NCBI RefSeq assembly: GCF_024834075.1
Contig: NZ_JANUXR010000005.1
Span: forward strand, 1-64,000
Direction: 5' to 3'
Length of the DNA: 64,000 nucleotides
Origin: Corynebacterium sp. HS2168-gen11
Lineage (GTDB): Bacteria > Actinomycetota > Actinomycetes > Mycobacteriales > Mycobacteriaceae
Below, piece after piece: positions 21,044 through 31,007 of the stretch (positions are counted from its first letter, which is position 1; the number at the start of each line of letters is the position of its first letter). The position numbers were made by a program, and so were the translations under genes. A model generated the notes under the pieces. It was not told where the DNA came from, did not search any database, and worked only from the letters and a program-made list of their open reading frames with translations.

Positions 21044-21677
21044 TATTGACTCCTTAATAAGTCTGTCTAGAACTGCCAGCCAGATGCGTGTAAAGACAAA
21101 CCCTTTGGCGGCCGGTGGAGACCCAAAGAATGTCAGTGCTGCAACTATCAAAATAGATGCTTTACACACACAGAAATTCGATTCTATTACATCTCTAGAC
21201 CCATTGCAATCTTTCACCCATGCTGATTACGGTACGGACATGGTGTGTCATGGTTTCTACCATGACACACACGCAGACAAACAAACTGCCATGTATGGCA
21301 CTTTTTCAATCAATACAACGCACAGACGGCATATCTGAAATGTCTACTCATACGTTGGCACCTACCACAGCTCCATCGTCGAATTTCATCTTCAAATATA
21401 GTTCTCGTGCATCGCTGTCAATTCAGTAATGCTCAGACATGGCAGGTGCAATGGAAATTTTTTCTCTCTTACGTTCAGACGCATCTTGGCTGTTTACAGC
21501 CATATATTGCAGTAGGAAACAGCCAATATACCAGCATATCGGCAGCCGAATAAGTGAAATCGTGTGCAGTTTTGTCATGGCGCGCGGGCAGGTGTTTATA
21601 AGCAGCAATGCCACTCATAAACACCTGCACGCTATTGCGTTACTGCAGATTCACGATCATGACAGCACTGGGGCGGT
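21044..21677. other. Hairpin-rich intergenic region between the WXG100 gene and rplM
   Basis: These 634 nt contain no supportable gene but three strong inverted repeats: 21244-21271 (11-bp stem GTGTGTCATGG, 6-nt loop), 21486-21526 (10-bp stem TTGGCTGTTT) and 21588-21628 (12-bp stem GCAGGTGTTTAT). The last is nearest the WXG100 stop and may be its terminator. The first lies 200 nt before rplM and could be a leader element. Confidence 0.6.
21588..21628 (-). terminator. Probable terminator of the WXG100 operon
   Basis: A 12-bp perfect stem with a 17-nt loop lies 50 nt beyond the stop of the second WXG100 gene. There is no U-tract, so it could equally be a processing or stability hairpin. Confidence 0.5.
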
Positions 21678-21965
21678 TTATCCCCAGCTTGCTGCCGCCA
21701 TACGGTTGACTTCGCTCATGCGATCGTTACCGCTGCGAACGGTCTGGCCAATAGCAGCAAGTACAGTATTGAGTTCGGCAGCTGCGCGATCCCATTTTTG
21801 TTGAGCTGCTTGGTAGGCAAGAGCAGATTCACCTTCCCAAGTATGAACCATTGGCGCAATGTGTGATTTCAAACTGTCCAGAAGTCCATTAATACGACCA
21901 GAAGTGATGTGAATATCACCTGCTGCTGCTTCAATTTCACCGAAGCCGTACTTAATCGTGTCCAT
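21678..21965 (-). CDS. esxT: WXG100 protein, EsxT position
   Basis: This 95-residue type VII substrate family protein starts at the ATG at 21965 with GGAGAAAGAGAG upstream; the frame is open further back without similarity. Two helices flank the turn HTWEGESALAYQAAQQKW, with WEG as the WXG motif. Helix 2 runs through LNTVLAAIGQTV. No clear C-terminal YxxxD/E export signal is seen. It is the second of two WXG100 genes, the order of Rv3445c-Rv3444c (esxU-esxT) in M. tuberculosis, and probably forms a heterodimer with the first. Confidence 0.85.
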   Translation of the reverse strand: MDTIKYGFGEIEAAAGDIHITSGRINGLLDSLKSHIAPMVHTWEGESALAYQAAQQKWDRAAAELNTVLAAIGQTVRSGNDRMSEVNRMAAASWG

Positions 21966-22233
21966 AATCTCTCTTTCTCCAAAATCTTTGGCGAAGCAGT
22001 GCACGTATTGGGTTTGAATTGAAAACGTGCACGCTATGAATGTGATATGAATATTGAGCTGACCGCAATCTTGTGTTTCTTTGTTGCTGTTGAGATTTTC
22101 GGGATGAATCTCAACGCACAACGCCACGTGAAATATTCAAGATCGATGCATGTCATCTCAGCTGGCATATACCCGCCAGGTTGTTCGTGAATATTGGTGT
22201 GTGCACAAGCTCATCAAGCAAGTGAACAATGAA

Positions 22234-22551
22234 TTACAGTGCAAGCCCTTCAGAACCAACGCTTGCGAATGCTTGTGCGTTGTCTGCTTCAACATTTTCA
22301 AAGGCTTTTGCATTGGAGCGAATGTTCTCGCCAATACTGACCAGAGCTTGCTGGAGATCTTGTGCCGATTGATTCCAACGCTGCATCAAAGAGTCGAATG
22401 CAACCTGTGCCGAACCTGCCCATGATCCACGAACGGAATCAACAACAGTTCGCAACCGGTTGAGTTCTGATTGCACTTGCGCATTGGTATCGTCGACGCG
22501 TCCTGCAGTTGCCATCATGACATCTGCTTCAGTACGAAATTGATTTCCCAC
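22234..22551 (-). CDS. esxU: WXG100 protein, EsxU position
   Basis: It has 105 residues from the GTG at 22551, chosen because AAAGGAGA lies 6 nt upstream. The helix-turn-helix has the turn VRGSWAGSAQVAFDSLMQRW, with WAG as the WXG motif, followed by LQQALVSIGENIRSNAKAF. The tail is acidic without an obvious YxxxD/E. An ECF-type promoter lies about 115 nt upstream, inside the end of the preceding gene. A 268-nt gap containing an 8-bp hairpin (21999-22032) separates it from the second WXG100 gene, which is unusual for an Esx pair. Confidence 0.87.
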   Translation of the reverse strand: MGNQFRTEADVMMATAGRVDDTNAQVQSELNRLRTVVDSVRGSWAGSAQVAFDSLMQRWNQSAQDLQQALVSIGENIRSNAKAFENVEADNAQAFASVGSEGLAL

Positions 22552-22665
22552 GAAGGTCTCCTTTCGAAAAAGGCTGATTGAATTACAACCCACGATTTAC
22601 TTTCAGCCTTGAAAAAGTAACGTGCGAATAAGTGTCATTCAAACGTTGAAAAGCACTTACATATG

Positions 22666-22696
22666 TATTGGACTGTTTTTCTCTCATTTCGGTTCC
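22666..22696 (-). promoter_or_regulatory. ECF-type promoter of the WXG100 operon
   Basis: Read on the minus strand: GGAACC, 17 nt, GTCCAATA, with ACATAT downstream. The stretch AAAACAGTCCAATACATAT is identical to the three-gene operon promoter at 18169-18199. The -35 overlaps the 3' end of the Rv3446c-family gene. Confidence 0.78.
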
Positions 22697-23889
22697 CGCA
22701 TACTTTGACCTGCATAAACATCGGGAATAGATTGATGCTCTTGATGCTCTTGTTGTGTGTTAAATACCTCTGCGCACACCTTCAGCTCTGCTGCATGCAA
22801 TCCAGTTCGTGCTTGGCAGCCATAGGACAACACCCAATCCGTGGTGCGATACACTACCCACAACGTTTGTGATCCATCTCCAGGCTGTTCGGCATAGGAG
22901 AATAATGGCGCTGGCGTAAAACTAGTCACGAGTTGATCGATTTGCAGCAGTTGTCCTGTTGCATCGTTATGCATCTCTGGATGCTCAACTGTCTCGAGCG
23001 CAGCCATATCGTGTTGCATCTCGTCACTATTCAAGGACGTTTCAGTACTTGTATGACGATCATCTGCTGCTATCAACAGCTCACGTGACAGCGTCGGATC
23101 TTTCGCAACACTGTTGGCAAATCCTTCAAGTAAATCTGCATCACTTATGGATTGATGCTGATCTTTTGCAAAAATAAGTTGCAATCCAGCTTGTTCATCA
23201 CCATAGATTCGCTGACCGTCTACAGTGGTTTCTTTCAATAAAAATTTCCCTGGAATGTGAAATTGCTTGCCGGCAAACACAAGCGATTGCATCTCAGGAT
23301 CATCCGGTTCTTCAGATTCTGAAACGGACGGTTCTATTGTCACAGGTGCGGCGAATGACGAGACAATTTCTTCAGGGTCTTGAAAGCGAGTCTCCTCTAT
23401 ACTTTGTGCAATCAGCTCAGGTGGCGTCGAGCTATCTTGGATGCGAAGGATTACCGCCAACACACCAAGAGCAATCATCCCAACTCCAAGCACACTACCG
23501 ACAAGTTTTACCCACGAAGGCCATGTTTGAAAATTTGGCATTGTTTGCTCCTCTTGCTGAATGAAACGCTCAATATGAACAGGCGTTGGTGGCGGTGAAA
23601 GTTTCGTAGCAACACGTTGCTTTGCTGCGTGCAATCGAATACCTTTCGCATCGAAAATCTCACTCAGCACTGCAGTGGTCTGCTCTTCAGCTTTGAGTTC
23701 AACTGTGCATTCAGGCCAGGTAAGTACCATTTGTTTCAGTTGATCAAGCAGTGCCGCAACGGCCCATCCTTCGTGGATGCCTTGTTCAGGAATGTCGTAA
23801 CGATATACGCTTTGCTCTGCTTCAAATACCGTCGCCGCTTCTAAGACTGTGACAACAATGTCAGGCTCTTGGCTGTCATCAGTGTGCAT
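22684..23889 (-). CDS. Type VII secretion-associated protein, Rv3446c family
   Basis: This 401-residue protein is encoded between eccC and the WXG100 genes, as Rv3446c is in ESX-4 of M. tuberculosis. The N-terminal 110 residues are cytosolic and weakly resemble the actin-like domain remnants of the family. A single membrane segment (WVKLVGSVLGVGMIALGVLAVIL) lies near residues 125-147. The extracellular domain contains HIPGKFLLKET, then a C-terminal section with WVVYRTTDWVLSYGCQAR that resembles the Rv3446c C-terminal domain. The ATG overlaps the eccC stop by 1 nt (TAATG). Its role in secretion is unknown. Confidence 0.82.
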   Translation of the reverse strand: MHTDDSQEPDIVVTVLEAATVFEAEQSVYRYDIPEQGIHEGWAVAALLDQLKQMVLTWPECTVELKAEEQTTAVLSEIFDAKGIRLHAAKQRVATKLSPPPTPVHIERFIQQEEQTMPNFQTWPSWVKLVGSVLGVGMIALGVLAVILRIQDSSTPPELIAQSIEETRFQDPEEIVSSFAAPVTIEPSVSESEEPDDPEMQSLVFAGKQFHIPGKFLLKETTVDGQRIYGDEQAGLQLIFAKDQHQSISDADLLEGFANSVAKDPTLSRELLIAADDRHTSTETSLNSDEMQHDMAALETVEHPEMHNDATGQLLQIDQLVTSFTPAPLFSYAEQPGDGSQTLWVVYRTTDWVLSYGCQARTGLHAAELKVCAEVFNTQQEHQEHQSIPDVYAGQSMREPK

Positions 23890-26800
23890 TACAAGCCTTT
23901 CTGTTCATCCACTTGGGCAAATTGCACAGTTCCCCACGACTGTCCTTGAACAGCAAGAGTGGCACGTCCTGGTGGAAATGCCTGAGGAGTCACACCCCAA
24001 ATTGCTCCGTCTTCTTTTTCTGCATCTAAAACTGCAACAAGTGGTGCTTGATCTTTTAGCTCAGTAAAGAATGGATGGTAGAGCGCACGCGATAATCCAC
24101 CTGTTTTTCGAGTGGCGATAATATGAAATCCAATATCTTTCGCTTGCGAAATATACTCGGCAAGTTCTCGTAAATGTTCATCAGCGAGCACATCAATATC
24201 GTCAATCACCAGGAATAATTCAGGCCCCTGCCACCACGAATGATCTTTGAGTTCCTTCGCTGTAATCTCAGCTGGCGGTAGCCTGCGTTTAAGTGTTACC
24301 AAAAGATCTTGCAACACTGTTGCTGTTTTCTTTGCCGTAGCAGAATACGCAACCACATGCGGATGCTCTGCATAATCGAGATGTTGTCGTTGCTGATCAA
24401 TCACAATAAGGCGTACATGTTCTCGTGGTTGCAACGTCAGCGCGTGCAGCATCATCCGAATAATGTTGGTTTTCCCCGATTGTTTGCGCCCAATAGCTAC
24501 TACATGCGAAATCTTGGAATAATCCCACGTAATCTCAGTTAATTGCGGCCCACCAATACCGATGGCAATGCCATGATCATGCTGACTTAAAGACGAATAT
24601 GCACAATACTCTGGCAACATGCGTAAAGCCGGCACAGGATCATACGCTTGCACCGCGGCGAATATTTCGTAGTAATCAGTTTCATCAACTTGTGCAAATA
24701 AAATATGCTCACCATCTTTATTCAATCCGCGTCCTGGTCGATCAGGTAGTTGTTGTTGCGCCGCACGATCAATGACAGAATCCAACGATTCACCAAGTTT
24801 GAATTCAATGCGTTGAGTCACAAGATCACGAAGTGATGGACGCATTGCACTCCATCGTGGCGTACTGATAATCACATGCACGCCAACTGCTAAACCATCA
24901 GTTGCAATTCGAGTAATTTTTGCAACGAGGTGTTCATAATTCAATTGCAGTTCGTGCCAACCATCAATGAGCAATAGCACATGCCCTGTCACTGGTTGAT
25001 CCAGGAAACCTGTCACCTCATCAACAATGCGCTCAGTTCTTTCACGTTCTCCTCGCTGCACAACCCCTGCCACATGCGGAAATTCTTCAAGACCTGCAAA
25101 ATTGGTGCCGACAAGATCCAACACATAAATGCGAATATCCGTACTATCATGCGTATAAATGGCAGCCAATGCACATGTCAGCAAAGCTGTAGTTTTCCCT
25201 GTTTGCGGTCCACCACAGATCACGACATGTCCATGCTGTCCAGCGAGATCAAGTACATATGGATCTTGACGTTGGTAATATGGCCGATCAATCATTCCTA
25301 CTGTTAGCTGTAAAAATGCTGGTTGTCTATGCAAACTACGGAACGCTATTTGGCTCGGCAACGGTGCAAGCCATACTTCATGTGCACGTTGATCTCTGGT
25401 TGCAGCAACCTGTGTTGTTGCCGCAACCAAGACATCGATGACTGTCCCACGTTCATCTTCAACCATGATGATTTCTTCTTGCGCTTGATCCGCAACAAAC
25501 CCATCCCACACTCGAATTGCTGCCTGCTGACTCGATTGTTGAATTTGTGCAATCATATGCTTGCCAGACACATATGCGGCTTGAAAGCGATGCAACTGTC
25601 CATCATTGCCCTGCAGGTATCCTGCCCCAGGTTTACTTGGCAGATGATAGGCATCAGTAACACCGAGTACTTGCCGAGATTCTGCTGCAGAGAATGTTTT
25701 TAAGCCAATGCGATAACTTAAATGCGAATCTAATCCGCGCAGTTTCCCTTCTTCTAAACGCTGCGATGCGAGTAACAGATGAATTCCAAGCGAGCGTCCT
25801 AACCGACCAACTGCGACAAAAACATCAGCAAAATCTGGATGTTGGCCTAAGAGCTCAGAAAACTCATCGATGATAATAAACAGTGCTGGTAATGGCATGA
25901 GAGGTTGTCTAGTTGTACCTGCATCATCACTAGGTATCTGCCGAAGTTGCTGATCACCTGAATGTCGCACACTTTGTGCGGCTTGGTTGTATTCGAAGAT
26001 ATTGCTGAAATTTCCGGCTTGCCGTAATAATTCTTGGCGTCTGTTCATTTCTCCAGCGATGGCATCATGCATGCGATCAACCAAGAATGCTTCTTCAGCT
26101 AGGTTCGTAATCACAGCCGAGGTATGTGGCAGTTCTTCGAGTCCTAAAAATGTGGCGCCACCTTTAAAGTCCACCAAAATGAAATTTAATTCTGCTGGAC
26201 TATGCGTTGCAGCAAGACCAACAACCAAGGTACGTAACAATTCGGATTTCCCTGAACCGGTGGCTCCAATACAAAGTCCATGTGGTCCCATGCCTCCTTG
26301 CGAAGCTTCTTTAATATCAAGCACCACAGGATGATGGTCTTCGCCAATACCCAATGGCACAGCTAAATGCTGTCGGCCACGCGGATGCCACAAATATTCA
26401 ACGGTCGCGGCAGTGAAATCATCAACGCCTAACAGTTGTGGCAGTTCATCGGTGTGATTGTGCTGAATATGGCGCGGGCGCGAATATTTTGTCATTTTCC
26501 GCGTAAATAACGCGAATTCTTGTTCTGAGATCCAATCACTTGTGCCAATATGTTCTGCCCCAATTTCGGTTACAGCATGTAATTGATGCTGGTTATTAAC
26601 CCGAAATGCCAATCCTTGCGTTGCAATATGCTGGTGTATTATTCCGGCGCGGGCTTCTACGCCAATAATCACGGTTGTGGTGTACAAGGCACAGGCATGG
26701 GTGATCGCAGTGTCAGTGACTTCGTCGTCGACAAGCACGATGACGACTTGCGCATGTTCGCACGCTGTTGGATGACTATGCGGGAGCCACTTTATACTTG

Positions 26801-27575
26801 CAGAAAATCTTTTCGAAAGGCAGTGAATACCAATAGTTTCTGGCCCATGAAAATAACATAGTTCTGTGAGCAGCGAAAATACAGCACCGTGGGCTTGTGG
26901 TCCTGAAAAATCTAGGGCTTTGAAACTTCGCAGATGAATCACGATTGGCATATCAGCAATGGTGCTGAAGTTTGTGACGAGCTGTTTGAGTCCGTATGCA
27001 CAAACCGGATCTACGTCTTCTGGCGCTGCCGGTTGTCCGAGATCGAATGGGGTGCATAACGCTTGTGTGCCAAGACCAATTCTGACGCAATAGGCATCAG
27101 GATCCTGATGATTACGCTCCCACATGCGATTACTTCCCAGCTGCGACCATAAGTGCTCTGGGTGTGGGTGCTGATGCAATTCATGCTGATACTGGGCGAC
27201 TTGAGCTTTTTGAGCTTGTTGCTGCAGTGCTTTGAGATGGCGTAAATACGTGCGACGAGTTTCATCATAATCTTCAGTCTGACCACCCGAAAACATGGAA
27301 AATGCACCTGCGATCATCATGATTGGAAACATCAGCATCATAGGATTGAGCTGAGTTCCGCTCATCACCATAAACCCCACCATGCCGCCAACCATTGTGA
27401 GCATCAGCAATGGCATGAGCAGTTTCACAAGCGAGAATGGCTGTGGTTTTTCAGCCTCAGGCAGTGGTTCAGCTACAAGTGTGCCTTGCGGCAACGGTGG
27501 AGCTGGATCGCGATACTCATAGCGAAGTGGCTGGCGAATCATCTGCGAGCGTTCGCGAAGCTGTATATCAGTCAT
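23889..27575 (-). CDS. eccC: ESX-4 type VII secretion ATPase EccC
   Basis: This 1228-residue membrane-anchored motor recognises and drives export of Esx proteins. It has two membrane helices at about 48-95, then three FtsK/SpoIIIE-type ATPase domains: Walker A GATGSGKS near 440 with Walker B LFIIIDEFSELL, GGPQTGKT near 787 with VLLLIDGWHEL, and GRKQSGKT near 1027 with LFLVIDDIDVL. All three P-loops look intact, and the gene is a single EccCab fusion. The ATG has AAAGGACG upstream. It is the first gene of eccC-Rv3446c-like, divergent from eccD. A DNA translocase role is unlikely given the neighbours. Confidence 0.96.
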   Translation of the reverse strand: MTDIQLRERSQMIRQPLRYEYRDPAPPLPQGTLVAEPLPEAEKPQPFSLVKLLMPLLMLTMVGGMVGFMVMSGTQLNPMMLMFPIMMIAGAFSMFSGGQTEDYDETRRTYLRHLKALQQQAQKAQVAQYQHELHQHPHPEHLWSQLGSNRMWERNHQDPDAYCVRIGLGTQALCTPFDLGQPAAPEDVDPVCAYGLKQLVTNFSTIADMPIVIHLRSFKALDFSGPQAHGAVFSLLTELCYFHGPETIGIHCLSKRFSASIKWLPHSHPTACEHAQVVIVLVDDEVTDTAITHACALYTTTVIIGVEARAGIIHQHIATQGLAFRVNNQHQLHAVTEIGAEHIGTSDWISEQEFALFTRKMTKYSRPRHIQHNHTDELPQLLGVDDFTAATVEYLWHPRGRQHLAVPLGIGEDHHPVVLDIKEASQGGMGPHGLCIGATGSGKSELLRTLVVGLAATHSPAELNFILVDFKGGATFLGLEELPHTSAVITNLAEEAFLVDRMHDAIAGEMNRRQELLRQAGNFSNIFEYNQAAQSVRHSGDQQLRQIPSDDAGTTRQPLMPLPALFIIIDEFSELLGQHPDFADVFVAVGRLGRSLGIHLLLASQRLEEGKLRGLDSHLSYRIGLKTFSAAESRQVLGVTDAYHLPSKPGAGYLQGNDGQLHRFQAAYVSGKHMIAQIQQSSQQAAIRVWDGFVADQAQEEIIMVEDERGTVIDVLVAATTQVAATRDQRAHEVWLAPLPSQIAFRSLHRQPAFLQLTVGMIDRPYYQRQDPYVLDLAGQHGHVVICGGPQTGKTTALLTCALAAIYTHDSTDIRIYVLDLVGTNFAGLEEFPHVAGVVQRGERERTERIVDEVTGFLDQPVTGHVLLLIDGWHELQLNYEHLVAKITRIATDGLAVGVHVIISTPRWSAMRPSLRDLVTQRIEFKLGESLDSVIDRAAQQQLPDRPGRGLNKDGEHILFAQVDETDYYEIFAAVQAYDPVPALRMLPEYCAYSSLSQHDHGIAIGIGGPQLTEITWDYSKISHVVAIGRKQSGKTNIIRMMLHALTLQPREHVRLIVIDQQRQHLDYAEHPHVVAYSATAKKTATVLQDLLVTLKRRLPPAEITAKELKDHSWWQGPELFLVIDDIDVLADEHLRELAEYISQAKDIGFHIIATRKTGGLSRALYHPFFTELKDQAPLVAVLDAEKEDGAIWGVTPQAFPPGRATLAVQGQSWGTVQFAQVDEQKGL

Positions 27576-28302
27576 GAAATAACGTCCTTTTATCCGTGCA
27601 GGTTGTTGTTCTTAAAAATTGCAGCCAACATTCACGGGTATCAGCGAACACATACGACCTGGACGATTATTTCTACGTTGCACATACTGGCACGCCAATT
27701 CCACAGGTTTTTGATATAAGCGCACAAGATAGTGATCATGCCGGTTTTCAAGGGCGCGATATTCATCGAAACTACTAGTCGCGCGCAGTAAATATAGCGC
27801 TTACCTGCAGTTTCGAAGCACGTATCATCTCCCCCTTCTGTTGATGATGCATACTTGCGCACTTCTAGCCCACCCCCGCGAATCTAGAAGATGTTGCGAA
27901 AGTCTAAACCATTGGGTTTCCATCCGCAGGACTTACACCCCCGAATTCGCCTAGACATACTCGTTGAAGTGCAGGTTTTTCAATCATAAGAGAGCTTTTC
28001 GACGCCAACTGGGCTCATCATCCACGCAACCACCCCGGCGCGACCAGACCCAACCATTCGACGACCCCGGTGCGGTCATCTTTCGCGTTCCTTACATGCT
28101 TATGCCATAGCGCAGCGCAACCAAAAATTATTGAACATGATATTCAGGAACCAAATTGCGGTGAAAGCAGTCTAATACAACGCAGGTGTTATGTTTTGCG
28201 TGAGCACGTTTGTCAATATGCAGCTCAACATCTTCTCGCAAACAGCCACGCCTGCACTGTCCTTTGGCTCGTGTGTTTTCATGCAAGAAAGATAGTTTCG
28301 TT
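27576..28302. other. Divergent intergenic region eccC / eccD
   Basis: This 727-nt region has no supportable gene. It holds an ECF-type promoter for eccD (28147-28177) and a GCTTTTCGACGCC motif copy (27994-28006). I found no matching ECF promoter reading toward eccC. Confidence 0.5.
28147..28177 (+). promoter_or_regulatory. ECF-type promoter of eccD-mycP
   Basis: GGAACC, 17 nt, GTCTAATA. The spacer start AAATTG matches the three-gene operon promoter and the -10 box matches the whiB3 one. The eccD start is 125 nt downstream. Confidence 0.72.
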
Positions 28303-29769
28303 ATGCCACAACATGCTCTTGTCTCCTCACGTGAGACATTCACTCAAGCAGAACCACCTGCTGCACCACCAGAACCCACACCCCCTGGAGAAACTACGCG
28401 TCGAGTACGCATTCATATCCAAGCTACTCCTTTTCTCCGCACTCTCGAATGCGAAATACCACTAGTCACAACACTTGGTGACGCTCTCGACGAGATCCTA
28501 CGCCTCGCACATGCTCCAATCATTTCCCTCCCATGGCAGTGCGTCACAAGTGCAGGAACAGCTTGTTCACCTGCAGCAACGCTCGCAGAATTAGATATCC
28601 CGCACGGCAGCACCATCATCGTGCGCCCCATCCAGCAGGCGTTCCAGCCAACTGTCGTTGATGCAACCGAGGCCATCGAAACAAGCATGCATGCACGCAC
28701 TGGCGCAACTGACACCGCACTGTTTTCTGCAGCTTGGACGGCTTTAGCCTGCCTTGGCTTGCTCTATACAGGCACTGCAATTATCGGCCATCTCATCTCC
28801 CCTGCCGCATTTGCAAGCGCATGCTGTGTCGTGCTTGCACTGGCTGCCGTCTTAACGAAAACCGCAGCACTCCTACCTGGCGTGTGCCTAATGTTCGCCG
28901 CAGCAATCGTACTCAATTTCCCGCAATTGCTCTCGTTACGCACACTCGCACAGTTCCAACACACTTGGGCTTTCGTATGCTTATGCATTGCATGCGGCTG
29001 GATCCTCTGCGCAATCATTGGCGCATTTGTATTACCGCATCCAGCTTTGACCAGCGCAATAGCGGTGGTAGCAATCAGTATGTTATTCCTGAGCATCGGA
29101 ATATGGATCTACCGCCCATCATTTTCCCAAGACACCTCACACTATCTGTCTTGGGTAGTCCCTGCTCACGGCTTCATGCTTGGCATTTTGGTGCTACTCC
29201 ATAGCGGTTTGCCTCTGTTGGCTGCAAAACTTGCAGGTATTAAAGTCCCACTGCTGCGCACTGACGTCGTCAAGCATGAAGAAACGGCTGACCCACATCT
29301 TGCAAAGCGCTGCAGCCTGGTGAGTCAGATTTTAAGCGGTGCCAGCATTGGGATGGCGATCAGCGTCAGCGTTGCCTGTGCGGTAATCATGCTCGTAAGT
29401 ATGTTCACCAGCGAAGATACCCTCGTGGCGTGGGGGCTATTTGCTAGTCTCACAGTGGTTTTTCTGTTCCAGGCGCATCGTTTTCAACTGGCGTCTATTA
29501 CGTGGTCATTATGGATTGCCGCTCATATGTGCCTGCTTACAACCATTATTCTTGCAGGCCAAAGCCATGCATTGCCATTATTCGTGATCACCGTGGCAAT
29601 AGTTGGTGCCTTAATAAGCGCGCGCGTATTAGCCCCACTGATCGACGCACTCGAACCTACCACTGTAATTTGGTGGGAACGTCTCGAATTACTCGCCCTG
29701 ACCTGCTGTGTTCCGTTGAGTTTAAGCCTTGCTGGCGTGTTTAATGCATTGCGCGGTTTAGCACTATGA
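28303..29769 (+). CDS. eccD: ESX-4 membrane channel component EccD
   Basis: It has 488 residues from the ATG at 28303; the frame opens at 28210, but the family N-terminus fits the internal ATG. Residues 30-115 form a ubiquitin-like domain (RRVRIHIQATPFLRTLECEIPL split over two strands, then LAELDIPHGSTIIV). About 11 membrane helices follow. EccD lines the membrane complex with EccB and EccC. It is coupled to mycP by an ATGA overlap. Confidence 0.93.
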   Translation: MPQHALVSSRETFTQAEPPAAPPEPTPPGETTRRVRIHIQATPFLRTLECEIPLVTTLGDALDEILRLAHAPIISLPWQCVTSAGTACSPAATLAELDIPHGSTIIVRPIQQAFQPTVVDATEAIETSMHARTGATDTALFSAAWTALACLGLLYTGTAIIGHLISPAAFASACCVVLALAAVLTKTAALLPGVCLMFAAAIVLNFPQLLSLRTLAQFQHTWAFVCLCIACGWILCAIIGAFVLPHPALTSAIAVVAISMLFLSIGIWIYRPSFSQDTSHYLSWVVPAHGFMLGILVLLHSGLPLLAAKLAGIKVPLLRTDVVKHEETADPHLAKRCSLVSQILSGASIGMAISVSVACAVIMLVSMFTSEDTLVAWGLFASLTVVFLFQAHRFQLASITWSLWIAAHMCLLTTIILAGQSHALPLFVITVAIVGALISARVLAPLIDALEPTTVIWWERLELLALTCCVPLSLSLAGVFNALRGLAL

Positions 29770-31007
29770 ATCGACATATTTCGGCTTGCTTTATGACAGT
29801 TGCGCTTGTGATGTTGTACTGTTCTCCACCTGCGATTGCTCAAGATCAGCCACACTCACCTCAGCCATCGCCATGTCAACGCGTTGTGCCGGCAACCGCA
29901 GATGATATTTCAGCCCAAGCTCGCATGGCGGACATGTGGCGTGCCGCGCACAAATTGGCAACTGGTGCAGGTGTGACTGTAGCCGTTATCGATACCGGCG
30001 TTTCACCACATCCACGTTTGGGGCATGTTCTTGACGGCGGCGATTTTGTGCACGATAGTGCAACCGGCGGCACGATTGATTGCGATGCCCACGGTACGAT
30101 TGTGGCAGGCATTATTGCCACTCGCCCACATCCAACCGATGATCTGGTAGGTATCGCTCCCGAGGCAACCATTCTTAGCATTAAGCAAACCTCTGCTTTT
30201 GGCAATTCAGAGCACGAAAATGAAGGATCGATTCTCACGCTCGTCACTGCTTTACGACGCGCCCTCGAACTACACGCCACTATCATCAATATTTCTTTAG
30301 TTAGTTGCTTCGCGCACCCACCACATCCAGCAGATATTGCTCAGCTACAAGAGGTACTTGCAACAGCTGAGGAGCAAAATGTGCTGGTCATTGCGGCATC
30401 AGGGAATACTTCTGCAAACTGTGATGCTCACTCCTATGTATTACCTGCACATTTAGAAACAGTATTGGCCGTAAGTGCGGTGACGATGCACCATACGCAA
30501 GCTGATTTTGCACTTCCAGCCCCTGCCCCAACGCTGTCAGCACCTGGAGTGTTCTCAGCCGCGTTAGATCCGTATACGGAAGGATTGATTGCAGGTTTAG
30601 CGTATGCCAACGATCAAGTTCCACTAGCGGGCACCAGTTTTGCAGCCCCTATTATCAGTGGCGCAGCTGCACTATTAGCGCAGCGTTTCCCCGCTGCAAC
30701 AGCAGCACAACTGCGAAACATGTTACTTGCCCATAGTGATCCAGCTACCCATGTATTCAATATTGCACATCTCGTGCAAATACTTCCGGCTGCAGATCCC
30801 AAATCAGCTGGCCTTGTACCCACCCAAAGTGAGTCAACGCTGCCTACGCACATACGTCCAGATACAATCCAACCATCGCAATTAACAGGAGTCGGCGTGT
30901 GGCTTAGTGCACTCAGTATTGTGGTAACGGTATTGGTGTATCGGCGTCGCGAAGCAGTTGCATCGATGTCAGAGAATAGCGTGCATAACGGGATCCATCA
31001 CAGGTAA
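29766..31007 (+). CDS. mycP: Mycosin protease MycP of ESX-4
   Basis: This is a membrane-anchored subtilisin-type serine protease of 413 residues. It has a signal peptide (about 1-26), catalytic Asp76 (VAVIDTGVSP), His109 (DAHGTIVAGIIA), the oxyanion Asn in AASGNTS, and Ser291 (GTSFAAPIISGAAALLA). A C-terminal membrane anchor (VWLSALSIVVTVLVY, then RRR) is present. All catalytic residues are in place. Mycosins cap and stabilise the type VII complex. Its last 39 nt overlap the 3' end of the convergent gene at 30969. Confidence 0.95.
   Translation: MNRHISACFMTVALVMLYCSPPAIAQDQPHSPQPSPCQRVVPATADDISAQARMADMWRAAHKLATGAGVTVAVIDTGVSPHPRLGHVLDGGDFVHDSATGGTIDCDAHGTIVAGIIATRPHPTDDLVGIAPEATILSIKQTSAFGNSEHENEGSILTLVTALRRALELHATIINISLVSCFAHPPHPADIAQLQEVLATAEEQNVLVIAASGNTSANCDAHSYVLPAHLETVLAVSAVTMHHTQADFALPAPAPTLSAPGVFSAALDPYTEGLIAGLAYANDQVPLAGTSFAAPIISGAAALLAQRFPAATAAQLRNMLLAHSDPATHVFNIAHLVQILPAADPKSAGLVPTQSESTLPTHIRPDTIQPSQLTGVGVWLSALSIVVTVLVYRRREAVASMSENSVHNGIHHR

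Noticed and set aside
23889..27575. FtsK-type DNA translocase
   Set aside because: Three ATPase domains, two N-terminal helices and ESX-4 neighbours identify EccC instead.
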